Assembly: GCA_013397695.1 (NCBI GenBank)
Contig: VYZI01000530.1
Coordinates: 340,197 to 404,196 of the forward strand
DNA length: 64,000 bases
Direction of reading: 5' to 3'
Origin: Centropus unirufus
Taxonomy: Eukaryota > Chordata > Aves > Cuculiformes > Centropidae
Below are positions 41,238 through 51,900 of the stretch, one piece after another. Every line of letters starts with the position of its first letter. Position 1 is the stretch's first letter. Under the pieces are notes generated by a model that was given only the letters and a program-made list of their open reading frames with translations, did not search any database and was not told the DNA's origin. A program made the translations under genes and the position numbers.

Positions 41238-41378
41238 ATGGACAATAACATCTCTTCGGATGCTGCTTCTTCTGAGGATGCGGCTTCCTCCATCTCCACA
41301 GCCAATCCAGCGTTCCACCCCGCGCTCACCTTCCACGGGATTGGTACCCCGGGGGCTGATCGAGGCCTGGAAAAGTGA
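41238..41378 (+). CDS. Small Ser/Ala-rich open frame behind a good splice acceptor (uncertain)
   Basis: Forty-six codons starting MDNNISSDAASSEDAASSIS, ending DRGLEK and TGA, 12 bases after a strong acceptor (ACTTTATTTGTCCTTGCAG). The minus strand has a 111-codon overlapping frame (41129-41464) with a mirrored Glu/Ala-rich stretch, so the low-complexity DNA may make both. Not recognised; could be a non-coding exon of a transcript from the 39 kb island. Confidence 0.15.
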   Translation: MDNNISSDAASSEDAASSISTANPAFHPALTFHGIGTPGADRGLEK

Positions 41379-44300
41379 AGGAAGCTGCACCCCGTTCCTT
41401 CCACCACCCCTTCCCATCCAACCAGGAGAAAGGGCAGGAGCGTTACAGGGCGGTGCTTGGGCATCAGACAAATCCCCTTGATTCATTTCCCAGGGAAGGA
41501 TTTCAGAGAGAGACGTCATGGTGTTATAGATGTTATAGCCACATCATGAGAGTTGGTAAAAGAGAGATGGGATAACAGTAACTGACCGAAGGAGTTCCAC
41601 CACTCCTCTGCTTGCACATCACAAACAACTGCAAAATCAGGCCACTACTCGGACATTTTACAGAAATGTATTATTTTAGGAATTGAGAACCTGGTTTATA
41701 AGTTTTAGAGGAAAGGAATAGTTTCTGAGAAATGGATCTTCAAGTCAAGGGTGCCCCTTCCTTACCCATACATTTCCAAATCAAGATCTCATGTAGAGTA
41801 AAACAAATCGGAGCAGATTTACTTTAAGCAGCAATGACAGACACACAGGAGAAATACGCGCATGCACCCATATTAATACACAAATTAGAAGGGTTTGAGT
41901 GTTTATAATCATCATAATTAGAAAAAGGAAGTCCTAATCCAAAGCCCATAAATACCTAGCAGAAGGATACAGATGTACCTCACCAGGCAGTGAATTACAC
42001 ATAAAGACATGGGATTGCTAAGCAGTTACTTCAACAAAGGAAATTAATTTAAGAAATAACATGAGGTGTACAAGTATTGGAGAAACAGGACCTTCTTACT
42101 GCACGGGAAGGTCTTTCATCTGTAACTAGATTTACTGTATCTTTCGTGAAAAAATAATTTGGTATTTATGTGATGACACATATTAAGAAAATTTCAGCAC
42201 ACAATTCTAATGCCATTTTTGGAACCCCACCCTCAATGATTCTCCTGCTCTAGAGGGCTGTGTATGTCCTGTAAAACTCTAGCAAATGAATACACCCTAA
42301 AACGCCCCAATATAATTTTGGGTAACTATCTCTGGTGTTTGATTATACCAAAGACATGAACCGTTACCAAAAATGCTAAGCATGCCATAAGCTGAACTCT
42401 TACTGTGGAAAATAAAGCAATGGGTAATTTTAAATTGCCATCTGAAGGTAAAAAGAAAAAAATGCTCAGGTCTTATTTAATTTTAAAAATTGTCATTTCC
42501 TTTATTCAATAATTCCTAGAGAGCAAACTATTTCATGCTCAATTTTCCCTGCAGATGCAGAAGGCATGTATCAAGAATTCAATTATAAATTATTCCAGTA
42601 CAATAGAGCACTAAAGAGAATTTAAACTTGTTTCAGGATACAAACGGAAATGAAGCCCTCCCCCAAATGAGTCCTTTCTCCATTTATTCATAAGAACACA
42701 CGACCACCATTTACATTTCACAGATTTACCTGAAAACCATGACTTCCTCCGCCTGACTTCCGCAGCACTGCCAGATCGCGTTGCTACAACCATGAAATTA
42801 AATCAGGCTGTGGCAGGTTGTGCCCAGCCTGCCTGTAGATTTTATCTGCTCTAAACATACCGTTATACCTTGGGCTCCAAATACACGTCTTGAAGGAATC
42901 GTTTCCGATCTTGAGATCTTCTAGAAGTAAAACTTTTGACCACGTTACCATACAATAATTTGTTCCCTCGGGTAGGATTTAGAATAGTTTAGAATAATTT
43001 AGAATGTTCTCCTGGCTAAACCCTGCTCTGTGCAAAGTGTCGCAGCCTGCAGAAATGGGGCAGGAATGAATGTCCAGATTTTGTGAACTACGTGGATTTC
43101 AGCATCCTGGTGCCGGGTAATGAAAACCGAAAACACCGGTTCCTGGGTAACTCCCACAGCTTTCCATGTATCGCCTTGGCTTAGCAGGACTTTGGTGGAA
43201 GATTGCTTGCTTGAGAGTTCTTTCTTTCTATGTTTAATTCTTGGAGAACAGTTTGGGCAACTCATCCACCTTTTGTTAAGCTCACCAGGTGATACTTTGC
43301 TCTTACAAAGTCCCGATTCCACACTTCTTGGACCGGATCATAGAACGTACACAATCCATTTGTTTTAATGCAACCGGGTTGAATGTCACCAAGCATTTTG
43401 TTCCCTCTGGTATTTCTCTCCAATACAGGATTTAAAAGGTGTGCTTGTTGCACTTTGGGAGCAGAATGGTCGCATAATTAAAAGGCACTTTTGAGTGTTT
43501 TATCTCAGCTCTGACCCAAGAAAGAGCTCAAAAAAGGTTTTGCTTAAACTAAGAAGTTGTACAGCCTGCAGCTCGCCAAGACAGAAACCAGCAGTGAGGA
43601 GGACTCTAGGACAGCCTGCGAGTCAAAATGAAATAAAAGTTACATTTTCAATTGATTTGCAGGGAAATCCTTCACAGTAAAATACAGTGGGACAGACATG
43701 TCAGCTCCACTGGCACTACACAGGAGACGGATGCTCTCAAAGTACACAGAAATTCTCGCTGTACCCGCTTTCCGCACACAAATCCCGGGAATTGCTTGCA
43801 GCGCTGCCAGATGCGAGGCAGGGGCAGCACGGGACGTGTGACCCTGCCCTGGCAGCACGGAGCCCTCGCGCCCGAGGCCCGGGTACCCCGGGCAGCAGGG
43901 ATGGTCGCTCAGCGCGCATCCCTCGCCCCGTGTCCCACCGTCCGGCACAGCGCCAGAGAAATGTAAGGACATGTAAGGAAATTAAGTGAAGGAAATTAAA
44001 CGAAAAAACACGTTTCCTCTTCCTTCTACAACTCCAAACGCAGCCCAAAGTCCCTGTTAGTGAGCTCTGCGAGGCAGAATAGACACAATCATAATTTAAG
44101 GCCACACAACTAGAGTTTGTCAAGGCAAGCAGCAGAGATGGTCCAAGATAAACAGAAAACGAGCCTTGGAGCTGCAAATTCTGCAATGCACTCACTTCTA
44201 TCAGACAGAATCCTGCACGTCTGGCAGAGCAACATTTTTAATATTTTTTATATTTATGAATATGATGAAACAACAGCTAAATGTGGACAATGTGCAAACA

Positions 44301-44587
44301 GCATGGCAGGTCCATAAATCCCTCAAAGGGGAAGCCCAGCCATGTGAGAGGGGTAATTCCAAACCAACACAATGTCATTTGCTCCTTCCTCACAGGCAGT
44401 GGGGGGCACAGAAGTCCTGTCCCCCCGACCTTTCAGCTGGGAGATCCTTCAGGGAAACAGAGCAGCGAATCCGAGAGCAGCAGGGGTGTGGATGGGGCAT
44501 TTCTGAAACCGCAGCCCCTGGAAGCGGCTGCTTTGGCTGGGGTCCGGCCCAACAAGGAGCAGCATTCCCGTTATCTGCTCAGGAGTC

Positions 44588-44843
44588 NNNNNNNNNNNNN
44601 NNNNNNNNNNNNNNNNNNNNNNNNNNNNNNNNNNNNNNNNNNNNNNNNNNNNNNNNNNNNNNNNNNNNNNNNNNNNNNNNNNNNNNNNNNNNNNNNNNNN
44701 NNNNNNNNNNNNNNNNNNNNNNNNNNNNNNNNNNNNNNNNNNNNNNNNNNNNNNNNNNNNNNNNNNNNNNNNNNNNNNNNNNNNNNNNNNNNNNNNNNNN
44801 NNNNNNNNNNNNNNNNNNNNNNNNNNNNNNNNNNNNNNNNNNN
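44588..44843. other. Assembly gap, 256 N
   Basis: Run of N inside the GC-rich block; the frames drawn across it have no meaning. Confidence 0.99.
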
Positions 44844-45110
44844 CATCCCCGCACCCCCCGGGCCGGGGTCCCCTAGGGCGGGGGCAGCCGCAGCCCGGGG
44901 CTTTGGGGGTGCGGGAAGGCTCTGCCCGCTCAGACCCCCCAGCCCGGGGAGCCCCATTCCTCCTGGGCCCCGTGCCCTCCCCCGGTGGCAGCGCCAGCCC
45001 GGGGGTAGCGTTGCCCCCCAGCAGCTTCAGGCCATGTCCCCCTGCTGAAAGGGATTTCCCTAAAGCGGGATGAGAGTTACAGGAGTGAGGAGGAAGTGGC
45101 CACACCTATT

Positions 45111-45116
45111 TTTATT
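45111..45116 (-). terminator. Distal poly(A) signal AATAAA, followed by GT-rich DNA
   Basis: Second canonical AATAAA on the minus strand, 64 bases beyond the previous one, with GGTGTGG shortly after it as a possible downstream element. Best single candidate for the USO1 transcript end. Confidence 0.45.
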
Positions 45117-45174
45117 ACCAAAAATGAAATCGATGCATTTCTCACGTTCAGCTTTTTCTCTTAAAATTTGATCT

Positions 45175-45180
45175 TTTATT
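45175..45180 (-). terminator. Distal poly(A) signal AATAAA
   Basis: Canonical AATAAA on the minus strand about 735 bases after the USO1 stop, in a locally AT-rich patch after the GC-rich block. Confidence 0.4.
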
Positions 45181-45566
45181 CACTCCTCAAGAGCCAATAA
45201 GTTATAGAAATCAGAGCAGTTTTCACTTCCCCACTGGAGCAGTCAAAGGTTTTCACTTACTCTGACGCCGAGGGGCAGCAGCTCAGAGCTGTGGAACGTG
45301 CGCTGGGCTGGTTTTCCGGGGTGGTTCTGGGAAGGGCTGCCCCTGGCCCACGGCTTCCCTCGGGCTCTCCCGCGGCTCCCGGCGGGTTCTGGCTGTGGCC
45401 GGAGCGCGGGTCAAGGCACGCGGTGCTGGGCAGGGCCCTCGGCCCCCAGGAGGCACCGCAGCCCCTGCCCCTGCTCCCTCGAGGAGGCCCCGATCCCCCC
45501 GGGGCTCCGCGCGGGAGCCTGGGGCAATGATTGCACCTGACAGGTGTTAAACCAAACTCCTCTGTA

Positions 45567-45572
45567 TTTAAT
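45567..45572 (-). terminator. Proximal poly(A) signal variant ATTAAA
   Basis: ATTAAA on the minus strand, about 345 bases after the USO1 stop. The downstream sequence is only weakly GT-rich. Confidence 0.35.
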
Positions 45573-45914
45573 TAAAGAGTTCCAGCAGGTTAAAACGGGA
45601 GACAAATGCACAGACCTTCTGTCGATGACAAGGGACTGAGGCAGCAGCATTGACATCCCCGTGCTTTAAACAAGGTCTAAAGCAACTTCTAAACAGGAAC
45701 AATTTGGGATACTGACGCAGAACTTAAACAGTGATTTTTTTTGTTTGCTTTACCTAGCGCGAAGGGTTTCAAACACTTCAGTAACTTAGAACTAGTCCCA
45801 CGGTTGCTCTTTTCCCCGTCTGCTTCTCCTAAGCAGGTGTTTTGCTTTGAATACCAATAATAGATAATTTCCCCCAATAGCAACGCAATCTCTTTTTCGT
45901 GGCAACACGGCATT

Positions 45915-45992
45915 CTAGTCTTGCTCCTCTTCATCCCCATCCTCATCTTCATCCCCTTGATCTCCAGATTCAATGTCATCTTCATCTTCAAC
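45915..45992 (-). CDS. USO1: USO1 final coding exon: acidic tail and stop
   Basis: Twenty-five codons (VEDEDDIESGDQGDEDEDGD, then EEEQD) and TAG. This is the acidic tail that binds GM130 and giantin in p115. The Ser within ESGDQ matches the serine reported phosphorylated in mammals; 17 of the 25 residues are Asp or Glu. The end (EEEQD) differs from mammals. Acceptor TGATTTCAG. Confidence 0.96.
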   Translation of the reverse strand, partial: VEDEDDIESGDQGDEDEDGDEEEQD

Positions 45993-48900
45993 CTGAAATC
46001 AGAAAGAACCTTTGCGAACACTGAATGTTTTACTCTGACCCAACCTTTTGAAGGCAGAAAATGCTGAGGGAACGGAAGTAAGCTTAGAGCCGACCTAAAA
46101 TTAGCACGCTGCACCAATTAGTGCTTAATAAAGGCAGCTGCCATCTTGTCCTGCCCTTCTCTGCTGCCTCCGTGCAGCACCCCCAGCTCTGCCGAGCGAG
46201 CTTGGGCCACCCACACCACGCGCTGGGCAGGCTGAGGACGCGTCCGTCCTGCACTTGGCAGTGCCCCAGACAAGTCCTTCATCCCTGCCGAGGGACTTAA
46301 TTCCAGTCCTTTACAGGTCAGACCCAAGGGGTTCCTCGGCTACACCTGCAGGATCTGCACCTGCTACCGATGCTTTTCAGAACAAACGATGTCTCCGCTT
46401 CCCTGCAGCTGGGGCGTAACCACAGGCCTGTTAGCCCCCGCCAGGGGATCCTGGCTTTGAGGACTCCAGCAGGAACGCCAGTGACCCTTTCGTGGCAGGG
46501 AACCCCGGCTGCAGCCCGGTGCTCAGCCACAGCCGCTGCTCCTGGCCACCCTGCACCCACAGCGAGTCCCCATCCTCCACGCTGCCCCGGAGTGGAGGCG
46601 GCCAGAACCTGCCCTGGGAGAAGGCAGCAGACCAGAGCTCTCTGGTTATTCCTTGTGTTATGTGTGGAACAGCCCCTTTGGATAACAACGTGGCCATCCG
46701 CTGGTGCCGGGGGGGCAGCCAGGAGGAGCTGCAGAGGCCAGGCACACGGTCAGCTCTCATCCCAGACCCGCACCCAACAGCAGCCTGACGGGTACCTCTC
46801 AGCATCCCAAGGCTCCTTCGAAGCAGCAGCTGCCCCTGGGACGGAGGCTGCCAGCCTCAGTTCAGGCAGCAGCTCTGGTCCCTTCCACATCCCTCAGGTC
46901 ACAGGAGGAGGCCTCGTACTCACTGGATCGGGCACTGCCACACGCAGCCTGCCCTGCCTCGGCCACCCGTCCCCTCGTTTCTCTTACCGGTACACCGAGA
47001 TCCTTCAGTTTGATCTTCAGCGCCGAGAGCTTCTGATCCTGGTCAGCCAAAAGCACCAGAAGATCATCCTGCTCCTTCTTTGATTCTGCCACTTCTTGCT
47101 GAAGTTTACTTTTCTCGTCTTGCAAGATGGCAACGGTGCTGCTGGCTGAGTCCAGGTGCTGTCTCAGTGATTCTTTCTCCTCAGAAAGGGCTTTGACTTC
47201 ACTCTGGCAACAGGAAAAATCCCACACCAAGTTGCACCACAAGCAGAGGAACAGCTGAAGCCTTGTTTCCTCCCAACACGTTCCATACCTACCTGTGACA
47301 GCTCCAACCCCACCAAGTGCCCTGTGGCCCCCACACACTTCCCCATCCAAACTCCCCTTATTTCCAGCCAGGATTAAGGGCGGCACAAGCCTTGGCAGCG
47401 GCTGCCTTCCTCCCAGGCAAGCAGGGGCGCCCACCTCAGAGTGGGGCTAGGCTGGACTGCCCTTACCCACGCTCTACAGGCAGACAAGGCCTGCATTTCC
47501 CAAGTGAAAGACGCGGGGGGTGCATCCAGCTTCCCCTGCGTAGCCCGGAACATGGAACACGCTGAGCAAACAACCCCCTTCGCCCCAGGGCCTTCCTTTC
47601 CCGCCGCACAAGTCCTGATAACCTGAGCACTGCGGGACTTGGTTTGGGGTGCACCTCCTACCAACCTTCAATTCCCTGATCTCTTGCTCAAGCCTTCCCT
47701 CCAGTTCGGAGCCGTTTGCTGCCGCGGCACCGCTGCCCCCTGACACGGGGTCTGCACCGGCGTTCTGCGCAAGAGAAACAGGGACTCAGAGCTCTGACTG
47801 CTGCCGCTCTGCAAGGCAAGAGCTTACACAGGCGAGCCGAGAACCGAAAGGCACGTTTTCTTCTTGCAGCACAGCCAAGACGTGGCACTGGCACATCCTG
47901 TGCTCCATGGCACCAGGGAAAGGATCTGTGCCTGCCAGGGCCTCAATAAACACACACACGGGGACACGGGAAGGAGAACACGAGGTGCTGCCCTTATTCC
48001 ACAGAAGCTGCGCTCTCAGGAGAACATTAGGTTCTCCCTAGGCAGACGCCCTGTCCCAGGCCACCAGCCTGCAGACACTCCTGAAGGGTCAAAGGGTTTC
48101 TCAGCGAAATATCCAGATCTTTGTATGGGACCACTGAACCCGGCAATGGTTTGGTCTCAGCCAGCCCTACCCAAAGCTATTCCCAAAACGTGGCAGCTGT
48201 CCCTCAGCTCCAGCTGCAACACAGCATGGACTGAAGGAATCTCTGCTTCTCCAGCTGGGCTGGGTTTGAGCTGGAGCTCTAGGGAGGGCTGGCAACTGCT
48301 GGCCACCCAGCGTGCCCACATCCACCTGAGCACACGTGGGCTGCTCCTGGCAGAGCAGCCGGGCTTTGGCAGGAATCACACAGCCTTCCCCTCTCCCGAG
48401 CTGTTCCTTCAATCCCATACTGGCCACCTTCCCCGTGCACGGCCTCTCTCCGGCCAGCCTGAAATTAGAGATCTGTGCCCAAATCTGGACAAACCAGCCG
48501 GAAGCAAGAGTTGATGCGAGCCCAGCCCCCACAGCCCAGCCCCCGCGCTTTCATTGCGGCAGTCGGGAGGACACACAGGAGCTGCCCCGGCTCTCCCTGG
48601 GCACCCAACACCCCGCGTTGGCATCGCTTCAGCTGCCCGCGTGGCCCGTGCTCCTGCAGCTCCCCCCGTCAGCTGTGCTGTCGGAACCCCTCTGCCCCGG
48701 TCGTGCAGCGCTCTGCTCAAGCTCTCCAGCTCAACAATCGCCTCCTAATGCCACCAGCTACTTTTGGAGACAGAACTGCCTTTATTTAGCTGTTCTGTGA
48801 GGCTTTATCAGCCAATCTTTGCAGCTAAAAAAGGCCCTGAAGCATTCAGGGGGCCTCAGGCAGACGCAGTGACCGTTTGCTGCTCAAGTCTACATCAGCT

Positions 48901-51900
48901 TTAAACCAGAACCCTCCACTGATTGTGAGAGTAACGGTGACCTCTAACGTGTGAGATCTTGCTTTTGTGCCTCAAGACTCTTTCCTTTGAGGGGGGTACA
49001 AGAGCGCCGCCAGGAGGAGCTGGTACCGCTTTGTTCACAAATACCAAGGAGCAACGGGGCACCCGTGGGCAGGGCGGCCCCTCTCTGCTCCCAAAGGCTT
49101 TGTCCAGGTAACGCGTTACTTCACTTCGAGCAGCGCTGCCCTCAGCTGCTGAGGTGCCTCCTTCGTACAAGCTGGGGGGTTCAGACCAGGCCTACAGGCA
49201 GCACAGGCAGGAAAGGCAATTCCTCAAGGTTCAGCCCCCAAGAGAACACAAGGAACTGTCACAGGTACCAGTGCTTGTAGCTTCTGATTCTCCATCTGAA
49301 GCCTGGAGATCTCCACGGTCTGTAGTTGTAGCTGGCTCCTCAGCATTTCCAATTCCTTCGGGAAACAAAGGCAAAACACACTTTTCAGTTATCTGATGAA
49401 GCCAGGTAGTTATTCCCACCAGATCTTCCTTAGGTTAAAAGCTCCCAGGCTGGCTGCTTCGCACCAGAGCACGAGAGGAACTGGCGCCTCTCTCTGAGGA
49501 GAGCAGCAGCCGTTCCTCCAGCAGGCAAAACTCCTCAGCACCATTTTCCACCCTGCTCGTACAAACTCTTTTCCACGGAAGGCCCAGCCCAGGCACCTCT
49601 GGGAACCTCAGCTGTGTTCAGAGGTGCTGCACACCACGGGTGCTCCCTTTGGCCTCCTCTGTGCGTGACCCTTCTCAGTGCAGAAACCCACAGGGACTCC
49701 AGGCCTTACAGAGAAATGACGAGAGAAATAATGCCCGGAGTCACTCTGCAAGGTGCGCGCTGAGAAACAGCTCCCTGGAATTACCACACGTGCAGATATT
49801 TAAGCCCCCCCCCTATGCTGTACATGTGACACCTGGAAGCTTCCATATCCATAAAGGCAACATTTTGCAGTGGGTAAATAGATTTTACAAGAGTTTGTTG
49901 AAGTGTCTTCTCCTGGCTCAAACCTGCTCAGCAAAAACAACCGATTCCTTTCTGGATGCAGTCTTGATGCTCCAGGATCAGTGCCACTGTCACATAAAGG
50001 TGCTCCATTCAAAAAATCACCAGGCTCAGGAATCTCTGCTCCTCCCTGAGGTTTGGCAGAGCTCCCTTCCCACCCTGAGCTCCCCCTGTTCCCACAGCCT
50101 TTGCTGAAACACCCCAAATTCACCTTCTGTAGGTCAGTACTGTGCTCCAGGCCGCCGGGTCTGCTGGTCTGTGAGGACTGCTCTGTTGTTCCCACTTCCA
50201 ATGGTGAAGTTTTCTGTAACAGCAACAGGAAAATCAGCCGCGGGACAGACCACAAACAGGCACCTTGTCAGGACCAGAGCCAGCTATGCTCGCACGACCC
50301 AAGTTCCCAGCAGAGAAGGCAGAAGCAGAAACGCACATCGAAGCTCCCCAGTTACACAGGAGCAGCTGAGCAGTCTCAGCTTCTTCCCCAATTCAAACGC
50401 AGAAGGAACAAAATCCAAGCAGCAGGCATCACCCCCCTCTTGAGGAGCCGGCACCAGGTCACAGGCATCGCCGCCACCATCCCCTGGGGGACAACGGCCA
50501 CTTCTTCCCACCCAAACCACGCCACCCCGGCCGAGCGTACAGCGCCACGGGTCAGCAGCACAAACCTCTCCTGGGAACAGCGCGAGGCCGGAGAGGCCCC
50601 GCTCACGCCAGATTCCCTGTTAGCAGCACACAATCACTGACTGCCTGGCTGCCACCAGCAGGACTCACAGCTTAAGGCAAACCGCACCCCAGAACGGGAA
50701 CTGGAAGCTGCACCAGGTTCTGCTCAGAGCTTACCAGTTGCTCAATCACAGAGTCTTTTTCCCTCAGCTGTCCTTGCAGCAGCTCATGCTTGGTCTTCCA
50801 TTCTTCCAGCTCCTCCTTCAACTTGCTCACGTCCTCTGTCTGAATGCCGTTCACCTGGAACGCGTCGCCGTGGGAATTGTGGTGCTGAGTGTCCTTGCCT
50901 AAAGGACAGAGTTTACAATACAGGTCACGGCAGCAACATCAGCTGGGAGGTAGCTCCAAACACACCAGTGTTGATTTCCCACCCTCCTCCTGCCCTGCAG
51001 GGCAATCCCAGCCATTCCCATTCAGGAACCAAAGCAGAGGAATGAAGAATTCTCTGTCAAAAGCTGAATGAAGAGCTCCAATTTGCCGTTCCTTCAACTA
51101 CGTCTTTGTGGCTGCACCTCCATGCTGCTCCATTCAGTTCAGGTTCATCCAGACTAAGCTCATGGAAAGATCCTTCCAGACAGAAGGACAGCTCTTTCCT
51201 TCTGGATTTTTAACTGTCAATAACCCCGCAGGCAGAAGTGCCTTTTGAAATGGTGTCATACCCAGCTTACCAGGCCTCTCGACCTTGGAATAACTGGACT
51301 GTGCTGTCCTGATCGAGGCACCCCTCACCTCGCCCATCTGCCCATCAGCTCTTCCCAAATTCATCCTTTTCACTCCCGCCCCAGTCTGCAGCACAAACCT
51401 GGGCCCAGCTGCACAAGCTCCGAGCTGGGAAAGGCAATGACTGCTCTGCACTAACTTAAGGCACAAAGGTGTAGGAAGCCTCTGCCAGCAGCTCCCGGCA
51501 GCCACAACCTTAAAGGCACTTAAAGCCAAACCCAGTATTTTTAGATAACGAAGCAAACCTGATGCTTAAATGAAATTGTCTACAACGCTCAACATCAACT
51601 TGAAAAAAGCAGTTTTTATCTCTGTGGAACCTTTTTGTCCGCTGCAGAACAACCAGAGCTGCTGGAGCTGCTGGAGCTCGCCACGAACCCCCCCAGACCC
51701 GCACTCCCACACCGCCCCTCGTGTTCCCGTGCCGCAGCCTACCCAGCTGGACTTTGAGCAGGTTGTACTGGTCCTTGTGCTGCTGGATCTGTGACACCTG
51801 CTGGGTCACCGTTGCCTGGAGCTGCTCGTTCTGAGACGTTAAAGTGTTAACTCTTTGTTTTAATTCCTCAAGCTCCTGGTCCTGTGAATGGGGAAAAAAA

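Larger units (their letters stand above)
39846..44399. other. Region between the CpG island and the USO1 end
   Basis: AT-rich, with the GATA microsatellite and the small frame at 41.24 kb. GC content rises from about 43.7 kb. No recognised gene. Confidence 0.5.
44400..45530. other. GC/CpG-rich block around the assembly gap at the USO1 3' end
   Basis: Both flanks of the gap are dense in CCGG, GCGC and CCCCGG. The right part overlaps the inferred USO1 3' UTR. It could be a promoter island of a neighbouring gene, or just high-GC DNA that broke the assembly. No exon was recognised in it. Confidence 0.45.
45095..45914 (-). other. USO1: USO1 3' untranslated region (extent inferred)
   Basis: Minus-strand sequence after the TAG stop. 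The end is set by two distal AATAAA hexamers, the last followed by a GT-rich stretch; a proximal ATTAAA would give a UTR of about 350 bases. The distal form would include the very GC-rich run at 45260-45530, unusual for a 3' UTR, so the proximal end is also plausible. Confidence 0.55.

Noticed and set aside
44166..45105. Several 200+ codon frames near the GC block
   Set aside because: They run through the 256-base N gap, where no stop can be seen; meaningless.
46370..47083. 237-codon plus-strand open frame
   Set aside because: Antisense to a USO1 intron and exon q in GC-rich DNA; composition is random and the exon is proven on the other strand.
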